Of a DNA stretch of 64,000 nt, positions 23,101 through 31,924 are shown piece by piece. A model generated the notes under the pieces. It saw nothing but the letters and a program-made list of their open reading frames with translations. It was not told the origin of the DNA and ran no database searches. Each line of letters begins with the position of its first letter. Position 1 is the first letter of the stretch. Both the position numbers and the translations under genes were made by a program. The DNA is from Mikania micrantha (taxonomy: Eukaryota > Streptophyta > Magnoliopsida > Asterales > Asteraceae): assembly GCA_009363875.1 (NCBI GenBank), contig CM018689.1, positions 60,649,595-60,713,594 on the forward strand. Reading direction: 5' to 3'.

Positions 23101-25456
23101 AAATCGACAGGACTTGTTTATTATGAAAATGGGTATATATGATATTATACTTTGGTTTTTGGTTGATAATTTAATATTATATTATGCAAGTCTTGAGGGA
23201 CATACATGAAAGTCTCTCTGTTTTCTATGGTTAAGGAAAAACACTATAATCTTAGATTCTTGAGTCTTTACTGTAGGTGAATGACATATTGCATATTGTG
23301 CGTACTTGTGTTGGATTGTGCCAAAGGAACAGCTCTCGATTAGATCCCAATGAGTCTGAGGCCCTCTGGTTTCAGCTGCTTGACAAGTAAGCACCACCTT
23401 GACCCACAGTAAAAATTATTGCTTTTCTTCATGTGCTACAACATATTTGTTCTTTGTTTTACGACTCAGTTTTGTGATAATATACTGAATTACTATTATG
23501 GACAAGTGTTGTAATATTTTAGTGACAAGAAAGGCCTTAAAGTTTTCCATTTAGGAGACGAATTTTATTTTAGGCATCCGATTCAATTTGGGATTAAGGA
23601 TATGCCCTATTTGCTAACTGGGAGAGATGATCGACCTCTTGAAACTCGATCAACCTATTTAACTATTTCTGTTAATTTTTTATCCAATTGTTTATGCCAA
23701 TCTTATAATTTCTTAGAGATTAATTTTTTTTTCTATCTTCTCATAAAGTTGCTTGACATCTTAAACTTCTGCTACAGTATCTAAATGCTTTCAAGTTTTC
23801 CTATTGCTTCTCTTTTAGACATAATTATAACTTGTTTTTACAATATTTTTACTTTTGTTACCATTCTTTTATCATGCTTCTAAATTGGGAACCTATTTCT
23901 GTTAATATAGTGAACAAGATCTAAGAACAGTGTGACACAACTGGTGTATTCTTATAGAACATGCATGTAATATAACTTCCCACATGGTAATTTTACCTTT
24001 CTAATATTTTTTCATGGGCTTTGATGCAGATTTTGTGAACCTTTAACAAATCCACTTGCCGGTAAGATGGATTCTGAGCAAAAGGACCATAAGGGCACTT
24101 TATCTGAATCATTTAAAACTAAGTGGAAGATAAAAGGGTCAGATAAAGGCATGAGGAAATTATTCTCTATTTTCATTAAAGTGATTGTTGAGGGAATGAT
24201 AGGATATGTTCGGTTACCGACTGTCATGATGAAACTTCTTTCTGACAATGGTAGCCAAGAGTTTGGAGATTTTAAGGCTACCATACTGGGAATGCTTGGA
24301 ACATATGATTTTGAAAGAAAAATTTTGGTAAGTTGATATTTACTTTTTGCTCTTCATGCATTAGAATTTTATTTTCTAGTTTACATTGATACAGTTGCTT
24401 TTATCTCTTGGAGTTTGCATTCTTTTTTCTTGGACTGTTGCTATATTATTTTTACCTGTCAATGAGCTGTAAAAGTCCTGCTGAAATTTACTTTTATGCA
24501 TATACATATATAACACACACACAGGCATATTGATTCATTTATGCTGGTATTATGTTTATTCTTGAACTGTTGCTACATCATTTTACTGCCAATAGGCTGT
24601 AGAAGTCTAGCTGAATTTTACTTGTGTGTGTGTGTGTGTATTTATATATTTGTATTGGTATTACCAGGATACTGCCAGATCTTTGCTCGAGGATGATACA
24701 TATTATACCATGACATTACTCAAGAAAGGAGCTTCACATGGGCATGGCCCTCGGAGCCTGGTTTGTTTTATATGTAATTGTCTTGTTACAAAGGATACCA
24801 ACGGGATTCGAGTTTATAATTGTGGGCATGCAAGCCATTTGCATTGTGAACTGGCCTCTCATTCAGGCTGCCCTATATGTATGCCAAAAAAAAACGGCAC
24901 AAGGTCTAGAGGTAACTCGGCTCTTGCTGAGAATGGGTTGGTGAGACCAAAGCACAAGTTATCACAAGGGACCACCGGTGCTGTTCACCTACTACCACAG
25001 GAGAAAGATGCACTTGATCGTCAAATATCAAGGGTCAGTTAGTTGTCTCATGTTCTTTTACTGATATATGTTACATGCTGATACTGACTGGATAGAGGTG
25101 TGTGTTATTTCAATCAACAGTATGAAATATTAAGTAACCTTGATCAAGACAAGAAGAAGATGTTTCAAGTAGATAACCTGCCACAGTTGAGGCTTGCACC
25201 ACCGGCTGTCTATCAGGAAAAGGTGAACAAGGGAGTTGCTGCTGCTGCTATGTTGAGGGGGGGAAGTAGTAATAACACTAACAATATTGATAAAATCAAG
25301 ACGGGCAAGCAACCTAAAGATAAAGGATCAGCTGTTCGATTTCCCTTGAAATCAAACATATTTGGTAAGTTTTTTGCTTTAGACTGATACGAGTGTCTCT
25401 TCATTTCTGACAGTCCTCTCTCTTTTTCAGGCAAGGAAAAGAGTAGCAGAAGATAG
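5111..25456 (+). CDS. VPS8: VPS8 homologue, CORVET complex subunit (19 coding exons)
   Basis: Vacuolar protein sorting-associated protein 8, the CORVET-specific subunit that tethers early endosomes. Exons: 5111-6439, 6688-6999, 7079-7264, 7369-7480, 7552-7700, 7802-8384, 8803-8867, 8982-9083, 9294-9436, 10362-10417, 10520-11115, 11196-11377, 11462-11765, 21965-22204, 23277-23386, 24030-24327, 24668-25033, 25121-25364, 25431-25456. They total 5,403 nt, about 1,800 residues, all joined in frame with GT-AG borders. The start is the ATG giving MELDLDAFLQ, the usual plant VPS8 N-terminus. The acidic N-terminal region is followed by a beta-propeller (about 380-750, with DGHYTVWDVQR), a helical clathrin-repeat-like middle, and a C-terminal RING-type domain at about 1622-1662 (CFICNCL, CGHASHLHC, CPIC). 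Intron 13 (11766-21964) holds nested retrotransposons but the frame is unbroken, so the gene is probably functional. Intron 9 has a 13-base G run at 9754-9766. Exon 1 and 14 donors are weak (AAG|GTTCC, ATG|GTCTA). Confidence 0.92.
12125..12286 (+). repeat. 5' LTR of the copia element
   Basis: Starts TCTTAGACCG and ends CATATTCTATCA. It matches 21656-21816 with about three substitutions and one single-base indel. The exact left border is uncertain by a few bases because the first bases of the two copies differ (TACCTCTTAG here, GGTATCTTAG there). It contains a TATA-rich stretch that may serve as promoter. Confidence 0.9.
12287..12298 (+). promoter_or_regulatory. copia primer binding site (initiator Met-tRNA type)
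   Basis: TGGTATCAGAGC directly abuts the 5' LTR. This is the standard plant copia PBS complementary to the 3' end of initiator methionine tRNA. Confidence 0.93.
12751..13118 (+). repeat. 5' LTR of the Ty3 element
   Basis: Pairs with 17468-17848 with roughly nine substitutions and three indels (a 9-bp GCAGCTGAT unit absent here, one 4-bp and one 8-bp indel). The TGATAG start and CTATCA end match the ends of the 3' copy exactly. Confidence 0.93.
13120..13142 (+). promoter_or_regulatory. Ty3 element primer binding site, probably tRNA-Glu type
   Basis: One base after the LTR the sequence reads TGGTTCCATTGCCTGGAATC. Its first seven bases (TGGTTCC) and the TTGCC further on fit the complement of a plant tRNA-Glu 3' end as I recall it, better than tRNA-Asp (TGGCGCC). 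The tRNA identity is from memory. Confidence 0.5.
13152..14528 (+). pseudogene. Ty3 element gag and protease, three stops including its end
   Basis: The first gag methionine is at 13152 (MVNTQSDGGA). Features in order: a coiled segment with KKLESMETMKDDITNLKRQV, the gag core (PTFSGGDPWGWILKAEKYF, then YWEELTQAFQKHFGP), a stop at 13950, the zinc knuckle CFRCGEKYGPGHRC, and an aspartic protease region. The protease motif reads LIDNGSIHNFIS, so the usual D-S-G catalytic triplet is D-N-G. Stops at 14379 and 14529 follow in the same frame. Inactive as it stands. Confidence 0.88.
14532..15990 (+). pseudogene. Ty3 element reverse transcriptase and RNase H, one stop
   Basis: RT begins after a linker (QVENLLTSGFIQPSTSPFSS) and carries RMCVDYRALN, FSKIDLRSGYYQIRV, MPFGLTNAPSTFQ and the catalytic box VFFDDFLIYS. 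A TAG at 15453-15455 falls in the GLTGY*RRF segment, where the family normally has a second Tyr. RNase H follows with ECDASSEGVGA and KTDHYTLKFLL, ending GADALSRRP. Apart from the stop the domains look well preserved. Confidence 0.9.
15991..17615 (+). pseudogene. Ty3 element integrase with chromodomain, one stop
   Basis: The integrase has the H-H-C-C zinc region (HDTPMGGHGGF, then CSTCQQQK), the first catalytic Asp in DDISLDFIVGLP, the second in VSDRDTNF, and the Glu in GQTEVVNRCLEAY. A stop at 16995 precedes a GPY/F module (FYGPYFITKR, HPVFHVSMLKP) and a chromodomain-like tail (PEKVLSHRWRSFNDS, then EEATWEEYDLLVEQFPDF). The frame continues 49 codons into the 3' LTR and stops at 17613-17615. 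Confidence 0.9.
17468..17848 (+). repeat. 3' LTR of the Ty3 element
   Basis: Preceded by a purine-rich GGGAGGGTAG tract (17455-17464) that may be the polypurine tract. The first 148 bases also encode the C-terminus of the polyprotein. Followed by the GTCTA target copy and resumption of copia gag. Confidence 0.93.
18131..19612 (+). pseudogene. copia protease and integrase remnant
   Basis: Protease signature WYLDSGATSHMTNN, then a frameshift near 18760. The GAG-pre-integrase segment DLWHRRLGHPGF precedes a TAA at 19043. The integrase core carries FLDDYTNYLWTFPL, LQCDNGTEFNN and HTSSQNGKSERKIRS, giving its D-D-E residues. The frame is lost again before 19698. Confidence 0.88.
19698..21620 (+). 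pseudogene. copia reverse transcriptase and RNase H remnant
   Basis: RT segments appear in alternating frames: MVDEFNALVDNQTWTLV, QLDVKNAFLHGQL, a frame change near 20540, LLYVDDIILT, KDLGPLSFFLGI, then RNase H with AYTDADWAGCPDTRRSTSGY, SRSSAEAEYWG and TKHIELDIHFVREKV. At least two frameshifts break it. The content identifies a Ty1/copia element with certainty. Confidence 0.9.
21656..21816 (+). repeat. 3' LTR of the copia element
   Basis: Follows the G-rich GACCGCGGGG tract that probably acts as polypurine tract. About 98 percent identical to 12125-12286. The VPS8 exon 14 acceptor (TTTTGCAG) lies 148 bp downstream. Confidence 0.9.
22326..22553. repeat. MITE in a TA microsatellite, AGGGA...TCCCT (VPS8 intron 14)
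   Basis: The ends form an inverted repeat: AGGGAGGTATTCCATTAAGA on the left and, read in reverse complement, AGGGACTTATTCAATTGAGA on the right. TA dinucleotide runs flank both sides. A related copy is at 35790-35980. Non-coding. Confidence 0.65.
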
Positions 25457-26279
25457 TCCGGTGCCATTATATCTTCTCATATGCATTTTTTTCGGCTTTG
25501 GTTTGATCCAATTTTTCTGTCAGTATGTTTGTTTGAAACGCACAGGGAAGAGAAGTTGATCCATATATCCAAATTAGATCCAATGGTTCTTGTCCGAAAA
25601 CAAACGTGCAATGATTCTATCAACGTAGGGTGGAAAGAGAATCATGTTGTAGTAAAAGTTTTCAAAGTTTGCCGTTTGCACATATGTAAGTTTTTACCAT
25701 TTACCTGTATATAAATTTTTTTAAGAGTAATGAAGAGAGGGAATTCATTTCTTACTTACCATACTCTCTATTAGTGCAATCCCTATTCATAACATCATTT
25801 TGAATGAATTAGATAAATTATTTACTTCTTATTTAAGAGTAATTTATTTATTTTTTATTATCAAAAACAGTATCATAGTAAAATTACACCTTGCAATTTT
25901 AGGTAATTATATACATTTTTAATTTGAATCTTTTGGTTTTCTCCCTTAATTCAAATGGTTCGTCACCTTTCTTTCAAATTGATCGATTGATGACATGAAA
26001 CAAGATGAGGACAAAGAAAACAAGTTTTGATTTAATTTTAGAACCAAGTTTGACATGATGTGAAATGAAGAAGTCCATCGATTATTGGTGCAGGAAACAA
26101 AAATTACTACTTGATTCGTAGATTGCCAAAATCAATTAAGAGAGAGATGAGATGGTGATGAAGGAGAGAACATAGGTCAAAATTGATTGTACAGGATGGC
26201 CATGATCTAAAATCGAGTGTTTAGAAATGTTTTCATTGTTTTTTGTCCCATCGTTGTTTATCATTGTGATAAGACTATT
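25457..26279. other. VPS8 3' region and spacer
   Basis: Probably begins with the VPS8 3' UTR; no clear polyadenylation signal was found. The rest is AT-rich without a recognisable gene. Confidence 0.4.
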
Positions 26280-26551
26280 GGGTGTGCCACATGACCCACT
26301 CACTCCACGTATGCGCCACATAAGCACTCACCACAACCACTCACCCCACCATTTTGGTGGAAATGCCCCATTACCCACTCACTTCACGTCATCATTCCTT
26401 TTTAATTTATATTGAGATATAATTAATAAATACAAATTACAAACTAATAAAAAAATTAATAAAAAAAAATACAAACTAATAAAAAAAATTATTAAAAAAA
26501 TTACAAATTAATAAAAAAATTATTAAAAATATTACAAACTAATAAAAAAAA

Positions 26552-27802
26552 TTAATAAAAACGATTTTTCCATAAATGTTCAATCAAATCGGCTTTGAGG
26601 TTCGCATGTGTATCCTCGTTGCGAAGCATTCGACGGTTTGCTTGTTTTTCTTCCTCGTTGATCTCCACATGCTCCAACAAATTCGGATCGCCTTCTTCAT
26701 AAAATTCACATATCGCTCGACCGTTGTCTTCAATTATCATGTTGTGTAGTATCACACATGCGTATAACGCGTTTCGGATACGACTTGGCTTCCATGCTCT
26801 AGCAGGGTGTTGAATCATGTGCCACTTTTTCTTTAGAACGCCGAATGCTTGTTCAATATCCTTTCTTGCTCCCTCTTGACGATTCTGGAAATACAGACGT
26901 TTTTCATCTTCAGTTTGTCGTGATGTAAACGAGTTCACGAAAGTAGCCCATTGTGCATAAATACCATCGACTAAATAATACCCGTATTTGTATGTTGTGT
27001 CGTTGCAAATAAACTGCTGACCGGGTGACTTGCCTTCAATAAGATCGTTGTAAATCGGCGACTGATCTAGAACATTTATATCATTGTTCGATCCCGATGC
27101 ACCAAAGAAGGCATGCCATATCCAAAGATCTTGAGACGCAACAGCTTCTAGCATAAAAGTTGGTCTTGGATGGTCGCCTCGTTGGAATTGACATCGCCAT
27201 GCTGTTGGACAATTGTCCCATTCCCAATGGGTGCAGTCGAGACTACCTAACATACCGGGTAAACCATGAACCTCTTCATGAAACGTGTAAATCTGTTGGA
27301 TGTCATATGAATTTGGTTTCCTCAAGTATTTTTTCGCGTACAATCTAATTACGCCTTTACAAAATTTATAAACACATTCCCGCCCCATTCGCTCAGACAT
27401 CTGTAAATACTCATCAAAAGAATCGCTGCTAGTGCCGTAGGCTAGTTGCCGTATTGCAGAAGTACATTTCTGAAGACCGGAAAAGCCGATCTTTCCTCTT
27501 CCGTCGCACCGTTGTTGGAAAAAATCATAGTTTTGTTCCAAATCATTACGCACTCGTGAAAAAAGATTTCGACTCATACGAAACCGACGCCGAAATAAAT
27601 GTTCGGGGTATTTCGGATTTTCTGAAAAATAATCTTCAACAAGACGTTCGTGAGCTCCAAGACGATCTCGATTAATTTGTGCTCTTCTAGTTAGAACAGG
27701 TCTTTCAACTTGTTGTCTGATGATGTCGAGAGTAAGTTGTGCGGCTTCGATTAAAAAATCTTCTCCTTCGCTAAAATCGTCATCCTCCCGTATAAACTCC
27801 AT
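26552..27802 (-). CDS. Harbinger-type DDE transposase (plant transposon protein family)
   Basis: A single uninterrupted 416-codon frame from the ATG at 27800-27802 to the stop at 26552-26554. The N-terminal third includes a helix-turn-helix-like segment (HLFRRRFRMSRNLFSRVRND). The DDE nuclease core shows D189 in MLGSLDCTHWEW, D279 in YYLVDGIYAQW and E317 in ARKDIEQAFGVLKKKW, with ALYACVILHNMIIED after it. These are the hallmarks of PIF/Harbinger transposases (DDE_Tnp_4/Plant_tran superfamily). Full-length, no stop or frameshift, so it could be active or recently active. It would cut at the element's terminal inverted repeats, usually with a Myb-like partner, which this copy lacks. Confidence 0.93.
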   Translation of the reverse strand: MEFIREDDDFSEGEDFLIEAAQLTLDIIRQQVERPVLTRRAQINRDRLGAHERLVEDYFSENPKYPEHLFRRRFRMSRNLFSRVRNDLEQNYDFFQQRCDGRGKIGFSGLQKCTSAIRQLAYGTSSDSFDEYLQMSERMGRECVYKFCKGVIRLYAKKYLRKPNSYDIQQIYTFHEEVHGLPGMLGSLDCTHWEWDNCPTAWRCQFQRGDHPRPTFMLEAVASQDLWIWHAFFGASGSNNDINVLDQSPIYNDLIEGKSPGQQFICNDTTYKYGYYLVDGIYAQWATFVNSFTSRQTEDEKRLYFQNRQEGARKDIEQAFGVLKKKWHMIQHPARAWKPSRIRNALYACVILHNMIIEDNGRAICEFYEEGDPNLLEHVEINEEEKQANRRMLRNEDTHANLKADLIEHLWKNRFY

Positions 27803-27896
27803 TTTTATAAAAATACTGATATTTTGTTTGATTTTTTTTTGTGAGATGTGAAGATTTTAGAGAGTGAGATGTGAATATTAGAGAGTTTGTGATGAT

Positions 27897-27907
27897 TTTA
27901 TATATAG
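27897..27907 (-). promoter_or_regulatory. TATA-like element for the transposase
   Basis: On the minus strand the sequence reads CTATATATAAAA about 95-105 bp before the transposase ATG, a plausible TATA box giving a short leader. Not tested beyond its sequence and position. Confidence 0.4.
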
Positions 27908-28248
27908 GTTTTATTTAAAAAAAATTTTTTATGTGCAACGGTCGAATGAGACTACCCAACCCACCCACCCACCCACGCCGTTGTTCTAGTCACGCCACAT
28001 GACCCACGCCCCTCTCACGCCCCAAGGGGGGCGGTGTGCCACGCCCCTACACGCCCCTCTCACGCCTGGTCAAGTGGCACACCCCACGATCTAAGAGGTG
28101 ATTTTATCATTGAAAGAATTTGACAGTTGACATAAAGCCTCGATGATTTAATCAGGAAATTTGGTGGCATTCGACTTCGAATGGAGACGATGAATCAAGA
28201 TGAAGATTATAAAGGTTGCATGTATGTAATCATGTTATTACATATAAG

Positions 28249-28501
28249 AGTAAGTTATCTTTTACCGAGATAGTATATGTGGTTTGTTAGTATTTCCCTT
28301 TTGGTTCCTAGATTTTATAAATTATTCATATGGTACCAAACTTTAAACATTTGTAACACATATAGTTCTTAGGTGAGTGTAATTTAGTGACCTAATGACC
28401 ATATGTGTTACAAATAATTGAAGTTTGGGACCATGGCTAAACATGATTTATGGTTACCTGAACGTTTTGAAAACAATACATTAGTGAAAAGTTGGTAAAT
28501 A
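28249..28501. repeat. foldback MITE, GTAAATTAC family (copy 2, degenerate)
   Basis: Left arm contains GTGGTTTGTTAGTATTTCCC and TGGTTCCTAG...TTTATAAATTATTCATATGG, as in the copies at 3655 and 29596. The right arm is worn. Borders approximate. Confidence 0.45.
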
Positions 28502-28946
28502 ACATTTAAATTGACACAAATATGTTAGATATGAAGAATATTTACAAAAATCTTTAATCATTAATTGTGTGGTTAATCCATTTAGTAAACTATTTTACTG
28601 GAATGCACAACTACTATTATGCATTGGTCTCATTGTGCAGATAGATCTAGTCACAGTAGCCCTAATTTTACTTTTTTTTCCTCCTACAAATATTGAACCA
28701 TCCCCATTAAAGGACTGTCGCTTTTAACATGTATAACATTTGATCAAACTATACGTATAATTATGTCCTAAATGTTTATCAATATATTACCTTTGTGCAT
28801 AAAAATTTAATACATTTACGTCAATATGTAGCTATAAATAATTTTCTTTTTATGGTTTTGAAAACATTAAATGTGTTCATCTTCAAAAATATTGGTTTTG
28901 AAATGTTTATGAACTTCTAATATTTGCCTTTAACTAAACATTACTA

Positions 28947-29173
28947 ATGAGGCAGTGCGTCAATGGTACCCCGGGATTCTTCCAAATGTGAGGTTTTGGG
29001 TTCAAAACCCTCCCGCAACGAAAAAAGGGTCTGAGGAGGGTCAGGGGTTTTTCCAGTGGGGTTTTCCTCCTGGGGTGGTTGTGATGACTCGTGGGAGGTT
29101 AAGGTAACTAGACCTTGGTGACATGAGCTGGAAACAATGAGCTTACACGATTGAGACCTTTGCCTTTTAAAAA
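28947..29173 (+). mobile_element. tRNA-derived SINE-like element
   Basis: The 5' part has a tRNA-like head with a box B match (GGGTTCAAAACCC at about 29009-29021). The body contains GGGTCAGGGG and GGGGTTTTCCTCCTGGGGTG and ends in CCTTTTAAAAAAAA. A related body (TGAGGTTCCTCCTGGGGTGG on the minus strand) occurs at 63112-63270. Box A is weak and no clear target duplication was found. Confidence 0.5.
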
Positions 29174-29595
29174 AAACTCATCACCTTGATATTATCTTCT
29201 ATCTTTAGGTTTCTAGAGCATGGATTCTTTTTGGCGAAAAAATTTCTAATGTAAGTACGTTATGTTTGTAAGGCCTTGTTTGTTTTTTTGTAAAACGTTT
29301 GCGAAACCTCTTATGTCTGCGCCGCGCAGACGTTGGCGTCTGCAGACCGTTTGTTCTTCGAAGTCGTTTCATTAAAAAACGTCTGTGCAAGGTCTTTTTG
29401 CTGAAGATGTGGACCAACCACTTCTGGATGCCCCATTAAAAAAAAATTCTTATGAATTAATTCAGTTTTCAGTTTCTATTTTCTTTAGAATGACTGGACG
29501 TGTACTTCTAATTGCGTTTAAACACGAATAGAGCGAAATTTATCATAGATTAGGTCCAAGTCAAACACTAAAACAAATTCAAAAATTCAATTATG

Positions 29596-29867
29596 AGTAA
29601 ATTACCAAGATGGTCCTTGTGGTTTGCTAGTATTTCACTTTTGGTCCCTAAGTTTCATAAATTACCTATATGGTCCCAAATTTTTGACATTTGTAACACA
29701 TATCGTCCTTAGTTCACCAAATTAACCTTACATAATTGATCAAATTAACTTCATATAAGGACTATGTCAAAAGTTTGGGACGATATAGGTAATTTATGAA
29801 ACTTAATAACTTATAGACCAAAAGTGAAATAATAGCAAACCTAAAAGGACCATCGTGGTAATTTACT
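29596..29867. repeat. foldback MITE, GTAAATTAC family (copy 3, best preserved)
   Basis: The arms are AGTAAATTACCAAGATGGTC at the left and, in reverse complement, AGTAAATTACCACGATGGTC at the right, and pairing continues through TTTGCTATTATTTCACTTTTGGTC-like sequence towards the centre. About 272 bp, non-coding. Confidence 0.7.
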
Positions 29868-30046
29868 CTTCAATTATTTAACAAGGTATTCACATTTTCA
29901 ATTATTTTAACTAGATGCCGTTAAAAAAATATATATTTTAACTAGATGATTATAAATGTAGTTATTTTAACAATATTACATATAGTTTTTATATTTACTT
30001 ATATTAGATTCTATATTACTTTAATGTTTCATATATTAGTTATAAA

Positions 30047-30293
30047 TAGAGGTGGGCAAAAAAACCGGAACCGACAACCGGAACCCGAACCGGTCATACC
30101 CGAACCGGTGGGTACGAACGGGTACGGTTTTTCAGACAAATTAGAACCGGAACCGGAACCAGAAAACCGGAACTGGTTCCACCTGAACCCGGCCAAAACC
30201 AAAACCGGAACCGGGTATTGACTTTGTTGACTGGAACTGGAACCGATTGGAACCGGAACCGGTTCAAAAAAAAACCCGATTTGTGAACCTCTA
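30047..30293 (+). repeat. hAT-type MITE rich in AACCGG, 8-bp target duplication (copy 1)
   Basis: Ends are TAGAGGTGGGCA and, inverted, TAGAGGTTCACA. A perfect 8-bp duplication GTTATAAA sits at 30039-30046 and 30294-30301, as expected of hAT transposition. The interior is a degenerate AACCGG/ACCGGA low-complexity array and encodes nothing. Confidence 0.8.
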
Positions 30294-30540
30294 GTTATAA
30301 ACACCAAGCACCATGACCTATAACTTGCAATTGTATGTATTTGAAAAAAAATGAACTTAACCTTATTTTGCAGATCATTTATGCTTATTGAATTATAAAA
30401 GCCAAATTAAAATAAAAGATACATAATTTTCATTTTAAAACTTTAGTTTCATTTGAATAGCATAACAGCTGCCACTATTTGTTAAAGTTGTCCTTGCATT
30501 ATGCTACATCACACGTGTGAATTATGCTAAATAGCTGGTT

Positions 30541-30778
30541 TAGAGATGCGTAAATCGGAGTTTTTTTTATTGGAACCGGTTCCGGTCAACAAAGTCAAGA
30601 ATCAGTTATGGTTCCGGGTTTTGACCAGTTCCGGTTCGGTTTTTGGCCAGGTACAAGTGGAACTAGTTCCGGTTCTAATTTGTCTGAAAAACCGGACCCG
30701 TTTGTACCCGCTGGTTCGGGTATGACAGGTTCGGGTTTTGGTTGTCGGTTCCGGTTCCGGGTTTTTTGCCCGCCTCTA
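30541..30778 (-). repeat. hAT-type MITE rich in AACCGG, opposite orientation (copy 2)
   Basis: The reverse complement aligns along its length with 30047-30293, sharing TTTTTCAGACAAATTAGAAC and TTGACTTTGTTGACYGGAAC-like blocks. Ends TAGAGATGCG and CGCCTCTA. Flanking 8-mers AGCTGGTT (30533-30540) and AACTGGTT (30779-30786) match at 7 of 8, so it is an independent insertion. Confidence 0.75.
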
Positions 30779-31034
30779 AACTGGTTGTCTATATTAGGTA
30801 CTAGGTAAGCCTCAAATCCATTTATAGATGACCAAGGACTTCACAAGGTGTTCGGGATTGTGGTTGTCCGATGACTATAATAACGTCCAAACATCTTTAT
30901 TTTAGAAGCATTTTCAACTCTTGGAAAGTTGTATTATCATTTAGTTTCTTTTTTTCTTTCCCATATCACTTGATCTGCAGAGCCAAAGATGAAATTTACT
31001 CAAGGTATTAAAAAAGACATTTAAAAACCCATTA

Positions 31035-31320
31035 ATATAATTTTTTTAATAAAAATAGTCTCTCTATAGTTTTTTATTATTTCATTTTTGTTGCCTAGGT
31101 CTCATAAATTATTCATGTGGTTACAAACTTTAAACTTTGTAATGCATACAGTACTTAGGTAAACTAATTTGGTCAAACATGTAAGAGTAATATGATCACA
31201 TGAGGATTGTATTGTTACAAATGTTTAAAGGTTTAGCACCATATGTATAATTAATGAAATCTAACGAGCAAAAGTAAAAATAATAGCAAATCATAGACTT
31301 TCTCGACAATTTTCTCTTAT
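31035..31320. repeat. foldback MITE, GTAAATTAC family (copy 4, degenerate)
   Basis: TTTTATTATTTCATTTTTGTTGCCTAGGTC on the left is partly answered by AACGAGCAAAAGTAAAAATA and ATAGCAAATCATAGACTTTC on the right. Borders are approximate. Confidence 0.4.
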
Positions 31321-31600
31321 AAAAAGTAAGCCCATGTTTTTATTAATTTGTTTGAAAGATTAATTGCCATCATATATCAAGACTTCTGAAATAAAACGTG
31401 ATGCTATTTTGTCCTTATGTTGTGTTAGTTATTAGTTATTACTAGATTCGTTCTTGGATTATATGATAACTTCCAAACTTCTTCTTGAATTTCGAAAATA
31501 TAAGATGAGTATCTTTGACTCAATTCTCACCGACACTTTTTTGTTGAGGACAAGGGTTGAGCTCTCTATGCCTATAACTATCTTAACCACACATCAATGC

Positions 31601-31916
31601 TAGGGTGTTCCAAATATCCGAAACTCGAAAAAATTCGAAACACGAATCGTATTCGAAACCCGAAAAAATCTAATTCGAAATCTATTTCGGGTTGTTCGGG
31701 TCGGATAATATGTTTTTAGATTCGGGTCGGGTTTCGGATATGCAAAAACTAGTTTTTCGGGTCGATATCCGAATAGCCCGGATAAAACAGGCTTATTCGG
31801 GTTATTCGGATGTAAGAATTCGAGTTTTTCGGGTCGGGTAATATATTTTGAGATTCGGGAATAACCCGATTCAAAAAACCCAAATAACTCGTTATCCGAT
31901 CTGATAAACACCCCTA
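31601..31916. repeat. hAT-type MITE rich in CGAAT/CGGGT
   Basis: Ends are TAGGGTGTTC and, inverted, TAGGGGTGTTT. Flanking ATCAATGC (31593-31600) and ATCAATAT (31917-31924) agree at six of eight bases, consistent with a worn 8-bp duplication. The interior is a degenerate TTCGGGT/CCGAA array, non-coding. Confidence 0.6.
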
Positions 31917-31924
31917 ATCAATAT

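Larger units (their letters stand above)
26280..28084 (-). mobile_element. PIF/Harbinger DNA transposon with intact transposase
   Basis: The ends are inverted: GGGTGTGCCACATGACC at 26280 and, in reverse complement, GGGTGTGCCACTTGACC at 28068-28084 (16 of 17 match). Subterminal DNA is packed with CCCACTCAC and CACGCCCC-type repeats. The only gene is the minus-strand transposase. No three-base TWA duplication is evident next to the ends. No second (Myb/SANT-like) open frame is present in the 1.8 kb. Confidence 0.85.

Noticed and set aside
25481..25714. 77-codon frame directly after VPS8
   Set aside because: It is in the probable VPS8 3' UTR and has no recognisable domain.
30029..30307. Proline/glycine-rich open frames on both strands
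   Set aside because: They are translations of the AACCGG simple repeat inside a hAT MITE, not proteins.
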